NCBI RefSeq assembly: GCF_001434405.1
Contig: NZ_AZFT01000043.1
Span: forward strand, 1-64,000
Source of the DNA: Ligilactobacillus apodemi DSM 16634 = JCM 16172
GTDB taxonomy: Bacteria > Bacillota > Bacilli > Lactobacillales > Lactobacillaceae
Direction of reading: 5' to 3'
Length of the DNA stretch: 64,000 bases
Shown here: in pieces, positions 38,083 to 49,403 of the stretch
Position numbering within the stretch: position 1 is the first letter of the stretch
Layout: each line of letters starts with the position of its first letter
Made by a program: the position numbers and the translations under genes
The notes under the pieces: generated by a model
Seen by the model: only the letters and a program-made list of their open reading frames with translations
What the model was told of the DNA's origin: nothing
Database searches by the model: none

Positions 38083-38165
38083 TGTGATCTCCTCCATAAA
38101 ATATCTTTACCACAACATAAAGGTATCACAATTATTTTCTCAGACCAAATTATCTGTTTAGCGTC

Positions 38166-38348
38166 TTAATTTAAAATTAAAAATTGAACTACTAAATAGA
38201 TTCCTACTAAGACACATAAGAGTCCAACCATAAATAAGATTCCCCGCATAATCAGCGAACTTTTTTCATGCATATTAACAGCGCTTAAGATCATCAATAG
38301 CCCAAACAAGCATATCAGTAAAATAACTAACGTTGTTGATAGTGGCAT
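38166..38348 (-). CDS. Small membrane protein, unknown function
   Basis: A 60-residue hydrophobic protein with two predicted membrane helices (about 4-21 and 33-57) and a short loop HEKSSLIMRG. I recognise no family. ATG 38348 follows GGGGTG by 6 bases; GTG 38357 is an alternative. It lies 83 bases upstream of the cytochrome-b5-like gene on the same strand. Confidence 0.6.
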   Translation of the reverse strand: MPLSTTLVILLICLFGLLMILSAVNMHEKSSLIMRGILFMVGLLCVLVGIYLVVQFLILN

Positions 38349-38500
38349 TCCCTTCACCCCAAATTACCAAAAATTTATTAACTTTAATTATAATACTTAA
38401 GCAACGTATTTTCATGAAAATTCGCTAACTATTGTAAACATTTATGAAAATTTACATTTTCAAAACATTAAGTATTTATAACTAAAAAATGAGGCAACAC

Positions 38501-38538
38501 AAAAAACCGAGAATATTCAAAGATACCCTCGGTTTTTT
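38501..38538 (-). terminator. Terminator of the apf-like gene
   Basis: AAAAACCGAG pairs with CTCGGTTTTT around a 16-base loop, followed by Ts on the minus strand. Confidence 0.78.
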
Positions 38539-38566
38539 ATTAAATAATAGTAGCTAAACTTTTATC

Positions 38567-39298
38567 TTAGTACCAACCTGTTGATAACCAGTGTTGTTTA
38601 GCATTTGCCCATGAACCGTAACGTGATGCTACATAGCTTTCTGCTACTCGTTCTTGGTTTTCTGCAGAGTAGTCACCATTTAAGTATGATGCTGAAAGTT
38701 GGTATTTACCAATATATTGACCGTTTGTTACTGTGTATGAACCACCAGATTCTTTGTTAGCGATCCATTCACGAGCTGCTGCTTCATCATCAGAAGTTGT
38801 TGTAGTTGTTGTAGAAGTTGTAGCTGTTGTACTTGCTGCTACTGTTGTTGTTTGTGTTGTTGTTTGAGCTTGTTGTGCTTGAGCTGCTTGTTGTTGCGCT
38901 TGTGCTGCTGCTTGGGCTTGAGCTGCTTGTTGTTGCGCTTGCGCTTCTGCTTGGGCTTGAGCTGCTTGTTGTTGCGCTTGTGCTGCTGCTTGAGCTTGTT
39001 GTTGTGCTTGGGCTACTTGAGCCGTTTGTGTTTGTGCAACAGTTTGAGTTGATGTTTGTGTTGAAGTTGTTGTAGCTTCACCACTAACTTGGATAGTTTG
39101 ACCTGGGAAGATCAAGTTAACATTTTCTAAGTTGTTTAATTTTTGAATTTCTTCAATTGTTGTATTGTAACGTGCAGCGATGTGAGAAACTGTATCACCA
39201 GCTTGAACTGTTACTGAATCTGCATTTGCTGCAACTGCTGTAGCAGCTGTAAAACCTACGACCGTCGCGGCTGACAATAAAACTTTATTTAACTTCAT
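38567..39298 (-). CDS. Aggregation-promoting-factor-like LysM surface protein
   Basis: A 243-residue secreted protein. It has a signal peptide (about 1-26, cleavage near ANA), one LysM domain (VTVQAGDTVSHIAARYN to PGQTIQVS, about 29-71), a Gln/Ala-rich repeat linker (about 80-160), a Thr/Ser stretch, and a C-terminal Apf-type domain (AAAREWIANKESGGSY, YIGKYQLSASYLNGDYS, YVASRYGSW, HWLSTGWY). Apf proteins of lactobacilli are abundant, peptidoglycan-bound and affect cell shape or aggregation; the C-terminal domain resembles lysozyme-like folds. AGGAGTG precedes the ATG by about 12 bases. It has its own long leader and terminator. Confidence 0.88.
   Translation of the reverse strand: MKLNKVLLSAATVVGFTAATAVAANADSVTVQAGDTVSHIAARYNTTIEEIQKLNNLENVNLIFPGQTIQVSGEATTTSTQTSTQTVAQTQTAQVAQAQQQAQAAAQAQQQAAQAQAEAQAQQQAAQAQAAAQAQQQAAQAQQAQTTTQTTTVAASTTATTSTTTTTTSDDEAAAREWIANKESGGSYTVTNGQYIGKYQLSASYLNGDYSAENQERVAESYVASRYGSWANAKQHWLSTGWY
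38878..38994 (-). repeat. Three 39-bp tandem repeats in the apf-like gene
   Basis: Copies start at 38878, 38917 and 38956 on the plus strand, each beginning CTTGAGCTGCTTGTTGTTGC, with few changes between them. They encode 13-residue Ala/Gln units of the linker. Copy number could vary by slippage. Confidence 0.85.
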
Positions 39299-39874
39299 AA
39301 AAAATATTCACTCCTGTAAAATTCTCTTCTGTAATTAATCTATATTTTAAATCCTATTTCAAATAACATCTAAAGTAATCTGTTACCTTAGCCCCTGTCG
39401 AGCTAACAATGAATAGTATACGGATACTTTATGACATCAAAGTACCAGTAATTTTACGTAAAATCAGTTTTGTGTAAAATTTGTAACATTTCGTAATATT
39501 TAGTAATAAACAATCCGATTTCTCATTCGCATAAGTAGCTTTTTCGCCCTAAATAACAGCTTTTATAGCAGTTTTGAGTTTTGTGACAAAAAATGCTCTT
39601 CTTTTGCCAAGTTTTCCAAATTTTTTTCGATAAATTTGAAAAAAAATTTTTTTTACTGAAAAAAAGTCTTTTTTTCGCTTTTTTCAGCTTAAAATCACAT
39701 TTTTTGTTACATTACTGAAATAGTGTAACAACCCGAACAAACGTATGTTCTTATTTTTTTAGGTGTTTCATGCTTTTTTTCTGGATAAACTTTTTTTTAT
39801 GTAACAAAAATAAGTCAGAACAACAAAAAAATATCTTACACCCACTTTTTTCGTGAATATAAGATACTTCTTCT
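39299..39874. other. Gene-free stretch upstream of the apf-like gene
   Basis: AT-rich, with long A and T runs near 39615-39690. It holds the leader and promoter of the apf-like gene, an inverted repeat TTGTTACA/TGTAACAA (39704-39731), several further TGTAACA/TGTTACA words, and the terminator of the VTT gene. I see no credible ORF. I tested for a c-di-AMP riboswitch and WalR boxes by eye and found no convincing match. Confidence 0.55.
39829..39868 (-). terminator. Terminator of the VTT-domain gene
   Basis: A 15-bp stem (GTATCTTATATTCAC with GTGGGTGTAAGATAT, several G-U pairs) is followed by a run of Ts on the minus strand, just after the stop codon. Confidence 0.8.
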
Positions 39875-40585
39875 TTAGTCTGTTACGCTATGATCTCTTT
39901 TCTTTCTACGATAAAATGTGACCCCACCTACTACTAACACGATAATGCATACCGCACTAACGATCATCCGTAAATCATTACCATTGAAAATCGCATCACC
40001 ACCAAAGGCATATAAAAATGAAGTAGGCAAGACACCGATCACAATACATAATAGTTGTTTTTTAAAACCTAATTTTAGATGAACTCCCATATAATTAACT
40101 AAAAACGACGGCACGATCGGAATCATGTAACCTAAAATCAACGCTAACATCTTATTTTTAAAATGTGCTAGTTTTTCTAAAATTCGATTTGGCTTAGCAG
40201 AAGTTGCTTTATTATCACGTTCTGTTTCAAACCGAATAAAAAAGCCCGTCACAACTAAATTTCCCAGCGTATTTCCAATAATATTCATGATCAAGCCAAC
40301 AACTGGCCCAAAACAAACGCCATTAAAAATGCAGATCACCGAACTTGATAAAGCAGGCACGGCTGACGTGACCGCAGTTAACAAGACCAAGAGGAACATA
40401 TCCTTTAAGCCATGTCCCCTAAATGTATCCATCAGCAAATCTTTATCATGACTTGGATTCAAGAATTTTAAATATTGCTGTTCATTATCCTTAAAAATGA
40501 TATATATCAGAAAAAAAGCTAAAATTATCCCCAGTATGCTCAAACCGTAAAGTAACTTACGGTGTCTGATACGTAACTCTTCCAT
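39875..40585 (-). CDS. TVP38/TMEM64 (VTT domain) membrane protein
   Basis: A 236-residue membrane protein with about six hydrophobic segments. It matches the VTT/SNARE-associated family: AVPALSSSVICIFNGVCFGPVVGLIMNIIGNTLGNL in the middle and MIPIVPSFLVNYMGVHLKLGFKKQ, GVLPTSFLYAFGGDA toward the end. Members are proposed lipid scramblases or undecaprenyl-phosphate/phospholipid handling proteins; the role here is unknown. GAGGAA precedes the ATG. It is divergent from the lipoprotein gene, with a cre-like site between them. Confidence 0.82.
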   Translation of the reverse strand: MEELRIRHRKLLYGLSILGIILAFFLIYIIFKDNEQQYLKFLNPSHDKDLLMDTFRGHGLKDMFLLVLLTAVTSAVPALSSSVICIFNGVCFGPVVGLIMNIIGNTLGNLVVTGFFIRFETERDNKATSAKPNRILEKLAHFKNKMLALILGYMIPIVPSFLVNYMGVHLKLGFKKQLLCIVIGVLPTSFLYAFGGDAIFNGNDLRMIVSAVCIIVLVVGGVTFYRRKKRDHSVTD

Positions 40586-40707
40586 TAATGTTCCTCACCA
40601 TTCATTTATAATTACTTTTAGTTTAACAATTAATTACCTAAACTTCCAGTTAGTTAATTTCAGCTATTATATAGGTAGGAATATTTTTTGATAAATCATC
40701 ACCTTAG

Positions 40708-40721
40708 TGTAAACGCTATCA
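40708..40721 (+). promoter_or_regulatory. cre-like CcpA site
   Basis: TGTAAACGCTATCA fits the core TGNAANCGNWNNCW; only the preceding base (G) departs from the consensus W. It overlaps the -35 position of a -10 TATAAT at 40730-40735 ahead of the lipoprotein gene, and lies 123 bases upstream of the divergent VTT gene. Confidence 0.5.
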
Positions 40722-40777
40722 AAAATTGTTATAATTAACTTATCTAGTATTCTAACGGGGAAAGTAGGTCTTTTGAC

Positions 40778-41266
40778 ATGAAAAAAGGTACTTTAGCACT
40801 TATTATTATTTTTCTTATCAACATCCTTGCTGGTTGTACTAAAGCCAATTCTGCAGTGACCCACAATATTGCTACTAAATCAACCAGCAGTCAGCAAATC
40901 AGCACAAGTAATAAAACAAAATCTCAAATGGGGAATTCTAATTCCTTTTCCACGGTGGTCAAGACTGCTAACGCTCAATTAACAGACTTAAAACCACAAC
41001 TAGACGATACTTTCAGTGATACTTGGGTCGAAGAAGGACCAAATAGCACGCTTATTTATAATTTTCAGCTCTCACCTCAAATGAGCAGTGAATTTGATAT
41101 CCAAGCAACCCATCCGCTAATATTGCAAATGCTAACTCCCTATCTTACACAAACTTTAGCGACATTTCCTGATTTACACATTGAGATCAATTATTTACGC
41201 CCAGATAGTTCATCATTAGCTAGTTTTACGGTCTCTTCGGCAGAACTTACTACCACAAAAGATTAA
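40778..41266 (+). CDS. Predicted lipoprotein, unknown function
   Basis: A 162-residue secreted protein with a lipoprotein signal: basic MKK, hydrophobic stretch, lipobox LAGC with lipidated Cys20. A Ser/Thr/Lys-rich linker (about 22-60) leads to a compact acidic domain (about 65-160) with TWVEEGPNSTLIYNFQL and LQMLTPYLTQTL. I recognise no specific family. It is followed by a strong bidirectional terminator, so it is a single-gene unit, possibly under CcpA control. Confidence 0.8.
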   Translation: MKKGTLALIIIFLINILAGCTKANSAVTHNIATKSTSSQQISTSNKTKSQMGNSNSFSTVVKTANAQLTDLKPQLDDTFSDTWVEEGPNSTLIYNFQLSPQMSSEFDIQATHPLILQMLTPYLTQTLATFPDLHIEINYLRPDSSSLASFTVSSAELTTTKD

Positions 41267-41272
41267 GCATAC

Positions 41273-41318
41273 AAAAAAGCGATTCTTCGCCTACATAGAT
41301 GAAGAATCGCTTTTTTTC
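41273..41318. terminator. Bidirectional terminator
   Basis: AAAAAAGCGATTCTTC pairs with GAAGAATCGCTTTTTT, with T runs on both sides, between the lipoprotein gene and the convergent gdhA. Confidence 0.9.
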
Positions 41319-41342
41319 TTCTATAATATAGAAAATTATTTT

Positions 41343-43016
<1,674 letters not shown>

Positions 43017-43391
43017 GTGTTAAAAGAGTTTAAAGAGTTTATTTCACGCGGAAGTGTGCTTGACTTGGCAGTCGGTGTGATCATCGGTAGTGCCTTTACA
43101 GCCATTGTTAATTCTTTAGTTAAAGATTTGATCAATCCGTTTATCGGGCTTTTCTTAGGGAAGATCGATCTTTCCGATTTAAAGTTCTCAGTCGGTGGCG
43201 CTAACTTCATGGTCGGTAGTTTCATAAATGCTATTATTAATTTCTTGATTATCGCATTTGTTATCTTCTTGATCGTTAAAGCGTTTAACAAAGTTCTTCC
43301 TAAAAAAGAGGAAGAAGCTGCTGATAAACCTGCACCAGAAGTTGAATTATTGGCAGAGATCCGCGATTTATTGAAAAAAGAACAAAAATAA
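43017..43391 (+). CDS. mscL: Large-conductance mechanosensitive channel MscL
   Basis: MscL opens under membrane tension to release solutes on osmotic downshock. The 124 residues (MLKEFKEFISRGSVLDLAVGVIIGSAFTAIVNSLVKD start) have two membrane helices (about 15-45 and 70-97) and a C-terminal charged bundle ending LLAEIRDLLKKEQK. I chose GTG 43017, which has GGGGTG 6 bases upstream and gives the standard MLKEFKEF start; GTG 43008 lies inside that site. A hairpin overlapping the next gene's ribosome site follows. Confidence 0.95.
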   Translation: MLKEFKEFISRGSVLDLAVGVIIGSAFTAIVNSLVKDLINPFIGLFLGKIDLSDLKFSVGGANFMVGSFINAIINFLIIAFVIFLIVKAFNKVLPKKEEEAADKPAPEVELLAEIRDLLKKEQK

Positions 43392-43397
43392 TCGGTC

Positions 43398-43447
43398 AGC
43401 CTCCAATTTAAGGTATAATAAAAGAATCCTTAAATCGGAGGCTTTTT
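43398..43447 (+). terminator. mscL terminator overlapping the next gene's ribosome site
   Basis: AGCCTCCAATTTAAGG (43398-43413) pairs with CCTTAAATCGGAGGCT (43428-43443) with one mismatch, followed by TTTTAT. The 3' arm contains GGAGG (43437-43441), the ribosome site of the lipid kinase gene at 43450. A TATAAT (43414-43419) lies in the loop, but its -35 region is poor. Confidence 0.8.
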
Positions 43448-43449
43448 AT

Positions 43450-44388
43450 ATGCACACGGCTACTAAATACATATTTCTTATCAACCCCACTTCAGGAAAT
43501 GGTAACTCTACCAAAATTTGGGATAAGTTAAAAACATACCTTGAGGCCCAGCAAGTAAATTATTCCGCCTATTACTCAACTTCACTCCAAGATTTTTGCA
43601 CCCACTTTCAAAAACTAGCACAGCAAAAATCCTCCCACCAGTTAGTGATCTTAGGCGGAGATGGCACCCTTTATGCCGCCTTAAATTGCCTACACTTTCC
43701 TACTAAACTGGCGATTCCTTTAGCTTACATTCCTTGCGGGTCAGGCAACGATTTCGCTAAAGCAGCTAAGATCGCCACCGATCCGCTCCAAGCATTAAAG
43801 CATTTATTGGAATCTCCTATTGAAAAAAAACTAGCTTTAGGTTACTATCAGTATCCCAAAAAAGAAGGCGTCTTTTCTAATAATTTTGGTTTAGGCTTTG
43901 ATGCAAGGATCGTAACTTTAGCAAATAATTCAGCGATCAAACGTTCTTTAAATAAATTCCATCTCGGAAAATTTTCCTATGCTACCTTGTTTTTCAAGGC
44001 CCTTTGGCAACAAAAAAATTTTGAGATCACTGTTGAGTTACCCCACCAAAAGCCCCAAAAAATCAAGTATGCATTCCTGTGTACGATCACCAATCAACCT
44101 TATTTTGGTGGTGGTTTTGCGGTTGCCCCAACTGCTGATTTAGCCGAAAAGAAACTTGATTTAGTAGTCCTTGAAAATACTAATTGGTTAAAATTCATTT
44201 GGCTATTTTTGTTGCTGATCTTACCAGGAAAGCTGTGGTTTAAGCCCAAATCACTGCAGCATTTCAAAGCCACACATTTTAAAATTCACACTACTACTGC
44301 TCAACCCGTGCAAATCAACGGTGAAACACTACAACTTGGGCCTACCACATTAAATTTTCAAGTTGTTACTCAAAAATTTATATTTTAA
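43450..44388 (+). CDS. Diacylglycerol kinase-family lipid kinase
   Basis: A 312-residue cytoplasmic lipid kinase of the DAGK catalytic/YegS/BmrU family. It has FLINPTSGNGNS near the start, the ATP-binding VILGGDGTLYAAL, PCGSGNDFAKAA and NNFGLGFDARIV. DgkB-type members phosphorylate the diacylglycerol left over from LTA synthesis back to phosphatidate; the LTA genes nearby make that plausible, but other lipid substrates are possible. The ribosome site GGAGG is 8 bases before the ATG and lies in the stem of the mscL terminator. Confidence 0.86.
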   Translation: MHTATKYIFLINPTSGNGNSTKIWDKLKTYLEAQQVNYSAYYSTSLQDFCTHFQKLAQQKSSHQLVILGGDGTLYAALNCLHFPTKLAIPLAYIPCGSGNDFAKAAKIATDPLQALKHLLESPIEKKLALGYYQYPKKEGVFSNNFGLGFDARIVTLANNSAIKRSLNKFHLGKFSYATLFFKALWQQKNFEITVELPHQKPQKIKYAFLCTITNQPYFGGGFAVAPTADLAEKKLDLVVLENTNWLKFIWLFLLLILPGKLWFKPKSLQHFKATHFKIHTTTAQPVQINGETLQLGPTTLNFQVVTQKFIF

Positions 44389-44457
44389 AAAATATAGCTC
44401 AAACTGATCTAATAGGTTACACTTAAATTACCAATCATATTCAGGAGGGACTTGCCA

Positions 44458-45297
44458 ATGAAAAAAAGACTTGTTCAAAAGCCATGGTTTTACTGGATCG
44501 TCTTAGTCGTTGCCCTAGAAATGATCGCCATTTCGGTCAACTTCTTTTATGCTCCGATCAACATTGCAGCTGGTGGTGCTACGGGCCTTGCAATTTTACT
44601 TGACGCCTCTTTTGGAATCAATCGCTCACTGACCGTTTTAGTGATCAACCTGATCATGATCGGTGCTGCTTGGTTGTTACTAGATAAAAAAACTGTTAAA
44701 AATATTATTTTTGGTAGTTTTTTACTACCATTATTGATGTATATCACTCCTAGTCAAAAAATCGTTGAAGACGATCTTTTAGCTGTGATCGTGGGTGGGG
44801 CTGTCTTTGCTTTAGGGATCGCTGCGCTTTATCGCATCAATGCTTCTAGTGGAGGCACCACGGTACCACCAATGATCTTAAAAAAATACTTCCATCTTGA
44901 TCCAGCGATCACCTTGTTAGCGATCGATATGTTAGTGACCTTTTTCAACATTTTTGTTTCTGGGCTAAACGCCTTTTTTATGGCATCATTTTCACTTGTA
45001 GTTACTTCTTTTGTAATGCGCTATACCGAAGCGGGCTTAGACCACAAATATCAAGTACAAGTTATGAGTCAAGATAAATTACCTGAAATCAAAAAAATGC
45101 TTGAATCTGAAGATCATGCGATGACTATTTTTAACGTTCGGGGGGGTTATTCCGCCAACGAAAAAGAATTAGTCATGGCTGTTATTGATAATCAAAGTTA
45201 TGGTCCCTTAGTTGCGGCTGTCCATGATATTGATCCAGATGCTTTTATCGTCACCTCGAATGTCGTTAAAGTTCACGGTGGTACTTTTGGAATTTGA
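44458..45297 (+). CDS. YitT family membrane protein (DUF161/DUF2179)
   Basis: A 279-residue protein with five to six N-terminal membrane helices, including the family's NFFYAPINIAAGGATGLAILL and YRINASSGGTTVPPMILKKYF, and a C-terminal cytoplasmic DUF2179 domain (about 190-279) with MTIFNVRGGYSANEKELVMAVID and a FIVTSNVVKVHGGTFG end. Function unknown. I chose ATG 44458 because GGAGGG lies 8 bases upstream; TTG 44452 is less likely. A terminator follows immediately. Confidence 0.88.
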   Translation: MKKRLVQKPWFYWIVLVVALEMIAISVNFFYAPINIAAGGATGLAILLDASFGINRSLTVLVINLIMIGAAWLLLDKKTVKNIIFGSFLLPLLMYITPSQKIVEDDLLAVIVGGAVFALGIAALYRINASSGGTTVPPMILKKYFHLDPAITLLAIDMLVTFFNIFVSGLNAFFMASFSLVVTSFVMRYTEAGLDHKYQVQVMSQDKLPEIKKMLESEDHAMTIFNVRGGYSANEKELVMAVIDNQSYGPLVAAVHDIDPDAFIVTSNVVKVHGGTFGI

Positions 45298-45304
45298 GCC
45301 ACTT

Positions 45305-45337
45305 AAAATCGCTAGTTTTAGTTAGCGATTTTTTTAT
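45305..45337 (+). terminator. Terminator of the YitT-family gene
   Basis: AAAATCGCTA pairs with TAGCGATTTT around an 8-base loop, followed by TTT. Confidence 0.85.
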
Positions 45338-45346
45338 GCACAAAAG

Positions 45347-45375
45347 TTGACACCGTGTCACTTTTAATGTTAAAT
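45347..45375 (+). promoter_or_regulatory. Promoter with TetR-type operator for the ABC exporter operon
   Basis: A -35 TTGACA (45347-45352), a 17-base spacer and TTAAAT (45370-45375). The perfect palindrome TGACAC-C-GTGTCA (45348-45360) overlaps the -35, a typical TetR-family operator position. The regulator gene is the first gene of the operon, so autorepression is likely. Confidence 0.7.
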
Positions 45376-45417
45376 TTAAACCGAAAAAAATTAAAGAAAG
45401 GTAGGTTATTATTTGAG

Positions 45418-45927
45418 ATGGCTTCAAAAACTTTTCTCAATTTAGCGCCTAAAAAGAAGCAACGGATCACCACAGCTTTATTAACAGAATTTTCCCATTA
45501 TCCCTTGGTGAAAGCACAGGTTGCTCGAATCATAAAAAATGCGGATATCGCTCGTGGAGCCTTTTATAAATACTTTGACGATCTCACCGATGCCTATGAT
45601 TACATTTATCGGTGCGCTTTAGCTGATATTCGCCCCCATCTATCTTCCAATAGTTCTGCGACTGAACTCTTAGACGCCACGCGTGATTTTCTCACAGCCA
45701 CAAGTGCTAGTCCCTATTTTGAATTTATTAAATTGCATTTGACGGTCAATGAAAAAACGATCGTCTTCACTGATCATAAACGCCAATTAGCACCCAAAAG
45801 ATGGGCTTTGATCAATCTGTGTCATCAAACGATCTGTGAAGCTATGCTCGATCCTAAACATACTGCTGACTATTTGGCACGACTTGAAGCTGTTTCTTTG
45901 ACTCTATTTCCTACCCAGAAAGGGTGA
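45418..45927 (+). CDS. TetR/AcrR family regulator
   Basis: A 169-residue repressor with an N-terminal helix-turn-helix (KKQRITTALLTEF, then VKAQVARIIKNADIARGAFYKYFDDLTDAYDYIY) typical of TetR; the C-terminal ligand domain is short. I chose ATG 45418 (MASKTFLNL), with AGGTAGG about 12 bases upstream; the upstream in-frame ATG would lie in the promoter spacer. It is followed 6 bases later by the permease gene, so it likely controls an exporter whose substrate is unknown. Confidence 0.86.
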   Translation: MASKTFLNLAPKKKQRITTALLTEFSHYPLVKAQVARIIKNADIARGAFYKYFDDLTDAYDYIYRCALADIRPHLSSNSSATELLDATRDFLTATSASPYFEFIKLHLTVNEKTIVFTDHKRQLAPKRWALINLCHQTICEAMLDPKHTADYLARLEAVSLTLFPTQKG

Positions 45928-45933
45928 ATTTTT

Positions 45934-46995
45934 ATGTACTTAGCGCTCAAAGAGATCAAACATGAGAAATTACGCTACTCTTTGATAATTTCGATGATCG
46001 TTTTGATCAGCTACTTAATTTTTATTTTGACTAGTTTAGCTCTTGGCTTAGCTCAACAAAATACTTCGGCGATCGAAAGTTGGAATTTTAAACAGATCAT
46101 TTTAAATAAAGATTCTGATATTGCGTTACGCCAATCACTGCTCTCAGAAAAACAAGTTGAAGCACTAAAAATTGATAATAATAAGGAAGCATTGATCGGA
46201 CAAGCTTCGATCGTTGCTAAATCAAGTGGCAAAGAAAATATCTCGGCTAATTTTATTGGCGTAAAAAAGGAGCAATTTCTCTACCGTGAATTAAAATTAA
46301 GTTCTGGCAAACTCCCAACGACTAGTCATGAAGTCGTGGTTGACTCATCTTTTGCAGATAAGGGCTATAAAATCGGTGACAAGATCTATTTTAATTCGCT
46401 CAAAACACCATATAAAATCACAGGCTTTGTTAAAAATGCCAAACTAAGTGTCGCCCCAGTCGTTTATGGCCTACTTTCTGCTTGGCCGGAATTAAAGAGC
46501 GTTACCCCTAATTTTGTTGCTAGTGCTCTTATTACTAAGAACAATAACTATTCTGTTCCTAGCTCTGAATTAGGAAGTTATTCAAAACAAACTTTGATCG
46601 ATAATCTTCCTGGCTATAGTGCCCAAAATAAGACCTTTACTTTTATGATTGCCTTTTTAATGGTCATTTCTTTGATCGTGATCGCTGTCTTTTTATACAT
46701 TATCACGATTCAAAAATTACCTAACTTTGCTGTTTTACGAGTCCAAGGTATTTCCAACAAGTTTTTGATCAAAAATACGATCAATCAGTCTTTGATCTTA
46801 GTCATCAGTGGCTTAGCAATCGGTGCGCTCTTGGCTATGATCACCGCGATCGCCATTCCAAATAGCGTGCCAATGTCCTTTAACATTCCGTTACTTGGCT
46901 TAGTTTCGCTTGGTTTGATCATTACTTCGGTCTTAGGCTCACTCATTCCAGTTCAAACCATTTTACACATTGATCCGGTTAAAGCGATCAGTTAA
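45934..46995 (+). CDS. ABC transporter permease, FtsX-like
   Basis: A 353-residue permease with one N-terminal helix (about 13-37), an extracellular MacB-like region (about 45-230), and three C-terminal helices forming one FtsX domain (VISLIVIAVFLYIITIQKLPNFAVLRVQGISNKFL onward). It pairs with the ATPase at 47040. Typical of MacB-type exporters of peptides, antibiotics or lipids in lactic acid bacteria. It begins 6 bases after the TetR gene. Confidence 0.87.
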   Translation: MYLALKEIKHEKLRYSLIISMIVLISYLIFILTSLALGLAQQNTSAIESWNFKQIILNKDSDIALRQSLLSEKQVEALKIDNNKEALIGQASIVAKSSGKENISANFIGVKKEQFLYRELKLSSGKLPTTSHEVVVDSSFADKGYKIGDKIYFNSLKTPYKITGFVKNAKLSVAPVVYGLLSAWPELKSVTPNFVASALITKNNNYSVPSSELGSYSKQTLIDNLPGYSAQNKTFTFMIAFLMVISLIVIAVFLYIITIQKLPNFAVLRVQGISNKFLIKNTINQSLILVISGLAIGALLAMITAIAIPNSVPMSFNIPLLGLVSLGLIITSVLGSLIPVQTILHIDPVKAIS

Positions 46996-47039
46996 ATAAA
47001 TAACGAAAGGAAGCTATTTTCATAGCGTGGTAAACAAAG

Positions 47040-47714
47040 ATGGCCGTAATTGAATTTAAAAAAGTTAACAAACATTTTGGGACTGGTTCTGCTCGCGTTC
47101 ATGTCTTAAAAGATATTGATTTTTCAGCTAATGCGGGCGAATTTGTTTTAATCTTAGGTCCCTCTGGTTCAGGTAAAAGCACCTTTTTGACAATTGCCGG
47201 TAATATTTTATCGCCTACTAACGGGCAAGTTTTTATCAACGGAAAAGATATCAGTACTTATTCCACTAAGGAACGTGAAAGTCTGCGTTTGACGGACTTA
47301 GGCTTTGTTTTACAATCACACAACCTTGTTCCTTATCTCACAGTTAAAGAACAATTTGAACTAGCCGACAAGGTCAAAAAATCAGGAAATCTGACCCCCG
47401 ATAACTTGACTGGGCTACTTGAGCAATTAGAAATCAGCGAACTCATTAAAAAGTATCCCGAACAACTCTCTGGCGGACAAAGCCAACGCGTTGCGATCGC
47501 ACGAGCTTTATATACTGATCCTCAAATCGTCTTAGCCGATGAACCGACTGCTGCCTTAGACAGTAAGCGAGTTAAGGTCGTTGGTGAAATTCTACATCAT
47601 CTCGCTAAATCACAAAATAAAGCCGTTATTGCGGTAACTCATGATCTCCGCTTAGTTGAACAAGCAGATAAAATATATGAATTAAACGATGGCAAATTAA
47701 CGCTTAAAAATTAA
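47040..47714 (+). CDS. ABC transporter ATP-binding protein (MacB/LolD-like)
   Basis: A 224-residue ATPase with Walker A GPSGSGKST, Q-loop VLQSHNLVPYLT, signature LSGGQSQRVAIARAL, Walker B IVLADEPTAALD and switch His in AVTHD. It powers the adjacent FtsX-like permease. The ATG at 47040 lacks a near ribosome site; AAAGGAAG lies about 20 bases upstream, so initiation may be inefficient or start at another codon. Confidence 0.9.
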   Translation: MAVIEFKKVNKHFGTGSARVHVLKDIDFSANAGEFVLILGPSGSGKSTFLTIAGNILSPTNGQVFINGKDISTYSTKERESLRLTDLGFVLQSHNLVPYLTVKEQFELADKVKKSGNLTPDNLTGLLEQLEISELIKKYPEQLSGGQSQRVAIARALYTDPQIVLADEPTAALDSKRVKVVGEILHHLAKSQNKAVIAVTHDLRLVEQADKIYELNDGKLTLKN

Positions 47715-47718
47715 CACA

Positions 47719-47789
47719 AAAAATAATCCTTAGCATGCATGAAATGTCTCACAATTATGAGGCACTTCACTTGCTAAGGATTATTTTTT
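47719..47789. terminator. Bidirectional terminator
   Basis: A long hairpin with outer stem AATAATCCTTAGCA/TGCTAAGGATTATT and an inner stem around CTCA/TGAG, with A and T runs at its ends, between the ABC exporter operon and guaB. Confidence 0.85.
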
Positions 47790-47794
47790 AGTTA

Positions 47795-49324
<1,530 letters not shown>

Positions 49325-49403
49325 TTACAAAAAATTCTTTACAATTGCAAGTTTTTCTCGGGTTATTTTTTGGAAAAAATCTCTAATCTAATAAAATTTA
49401 ATT

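Noticed and set aside
38827-39075. Leu/Val-rich plus-strand ORF opposite the apf-like gene
   Set aside because: It is the complement of the Gln/Ala repeat, which always yields a hydrophobic open frame; no start signals.
39299-39874. c-di-AMP riboswitch or WalR boxes upstream of the apf-like gene
   Set aside because: GGGGCTAAGG looked suggestive and several TGTAACA words occur, but neither the riboswitch core nor two WalR half-sites with the right 5-base spacing are present.
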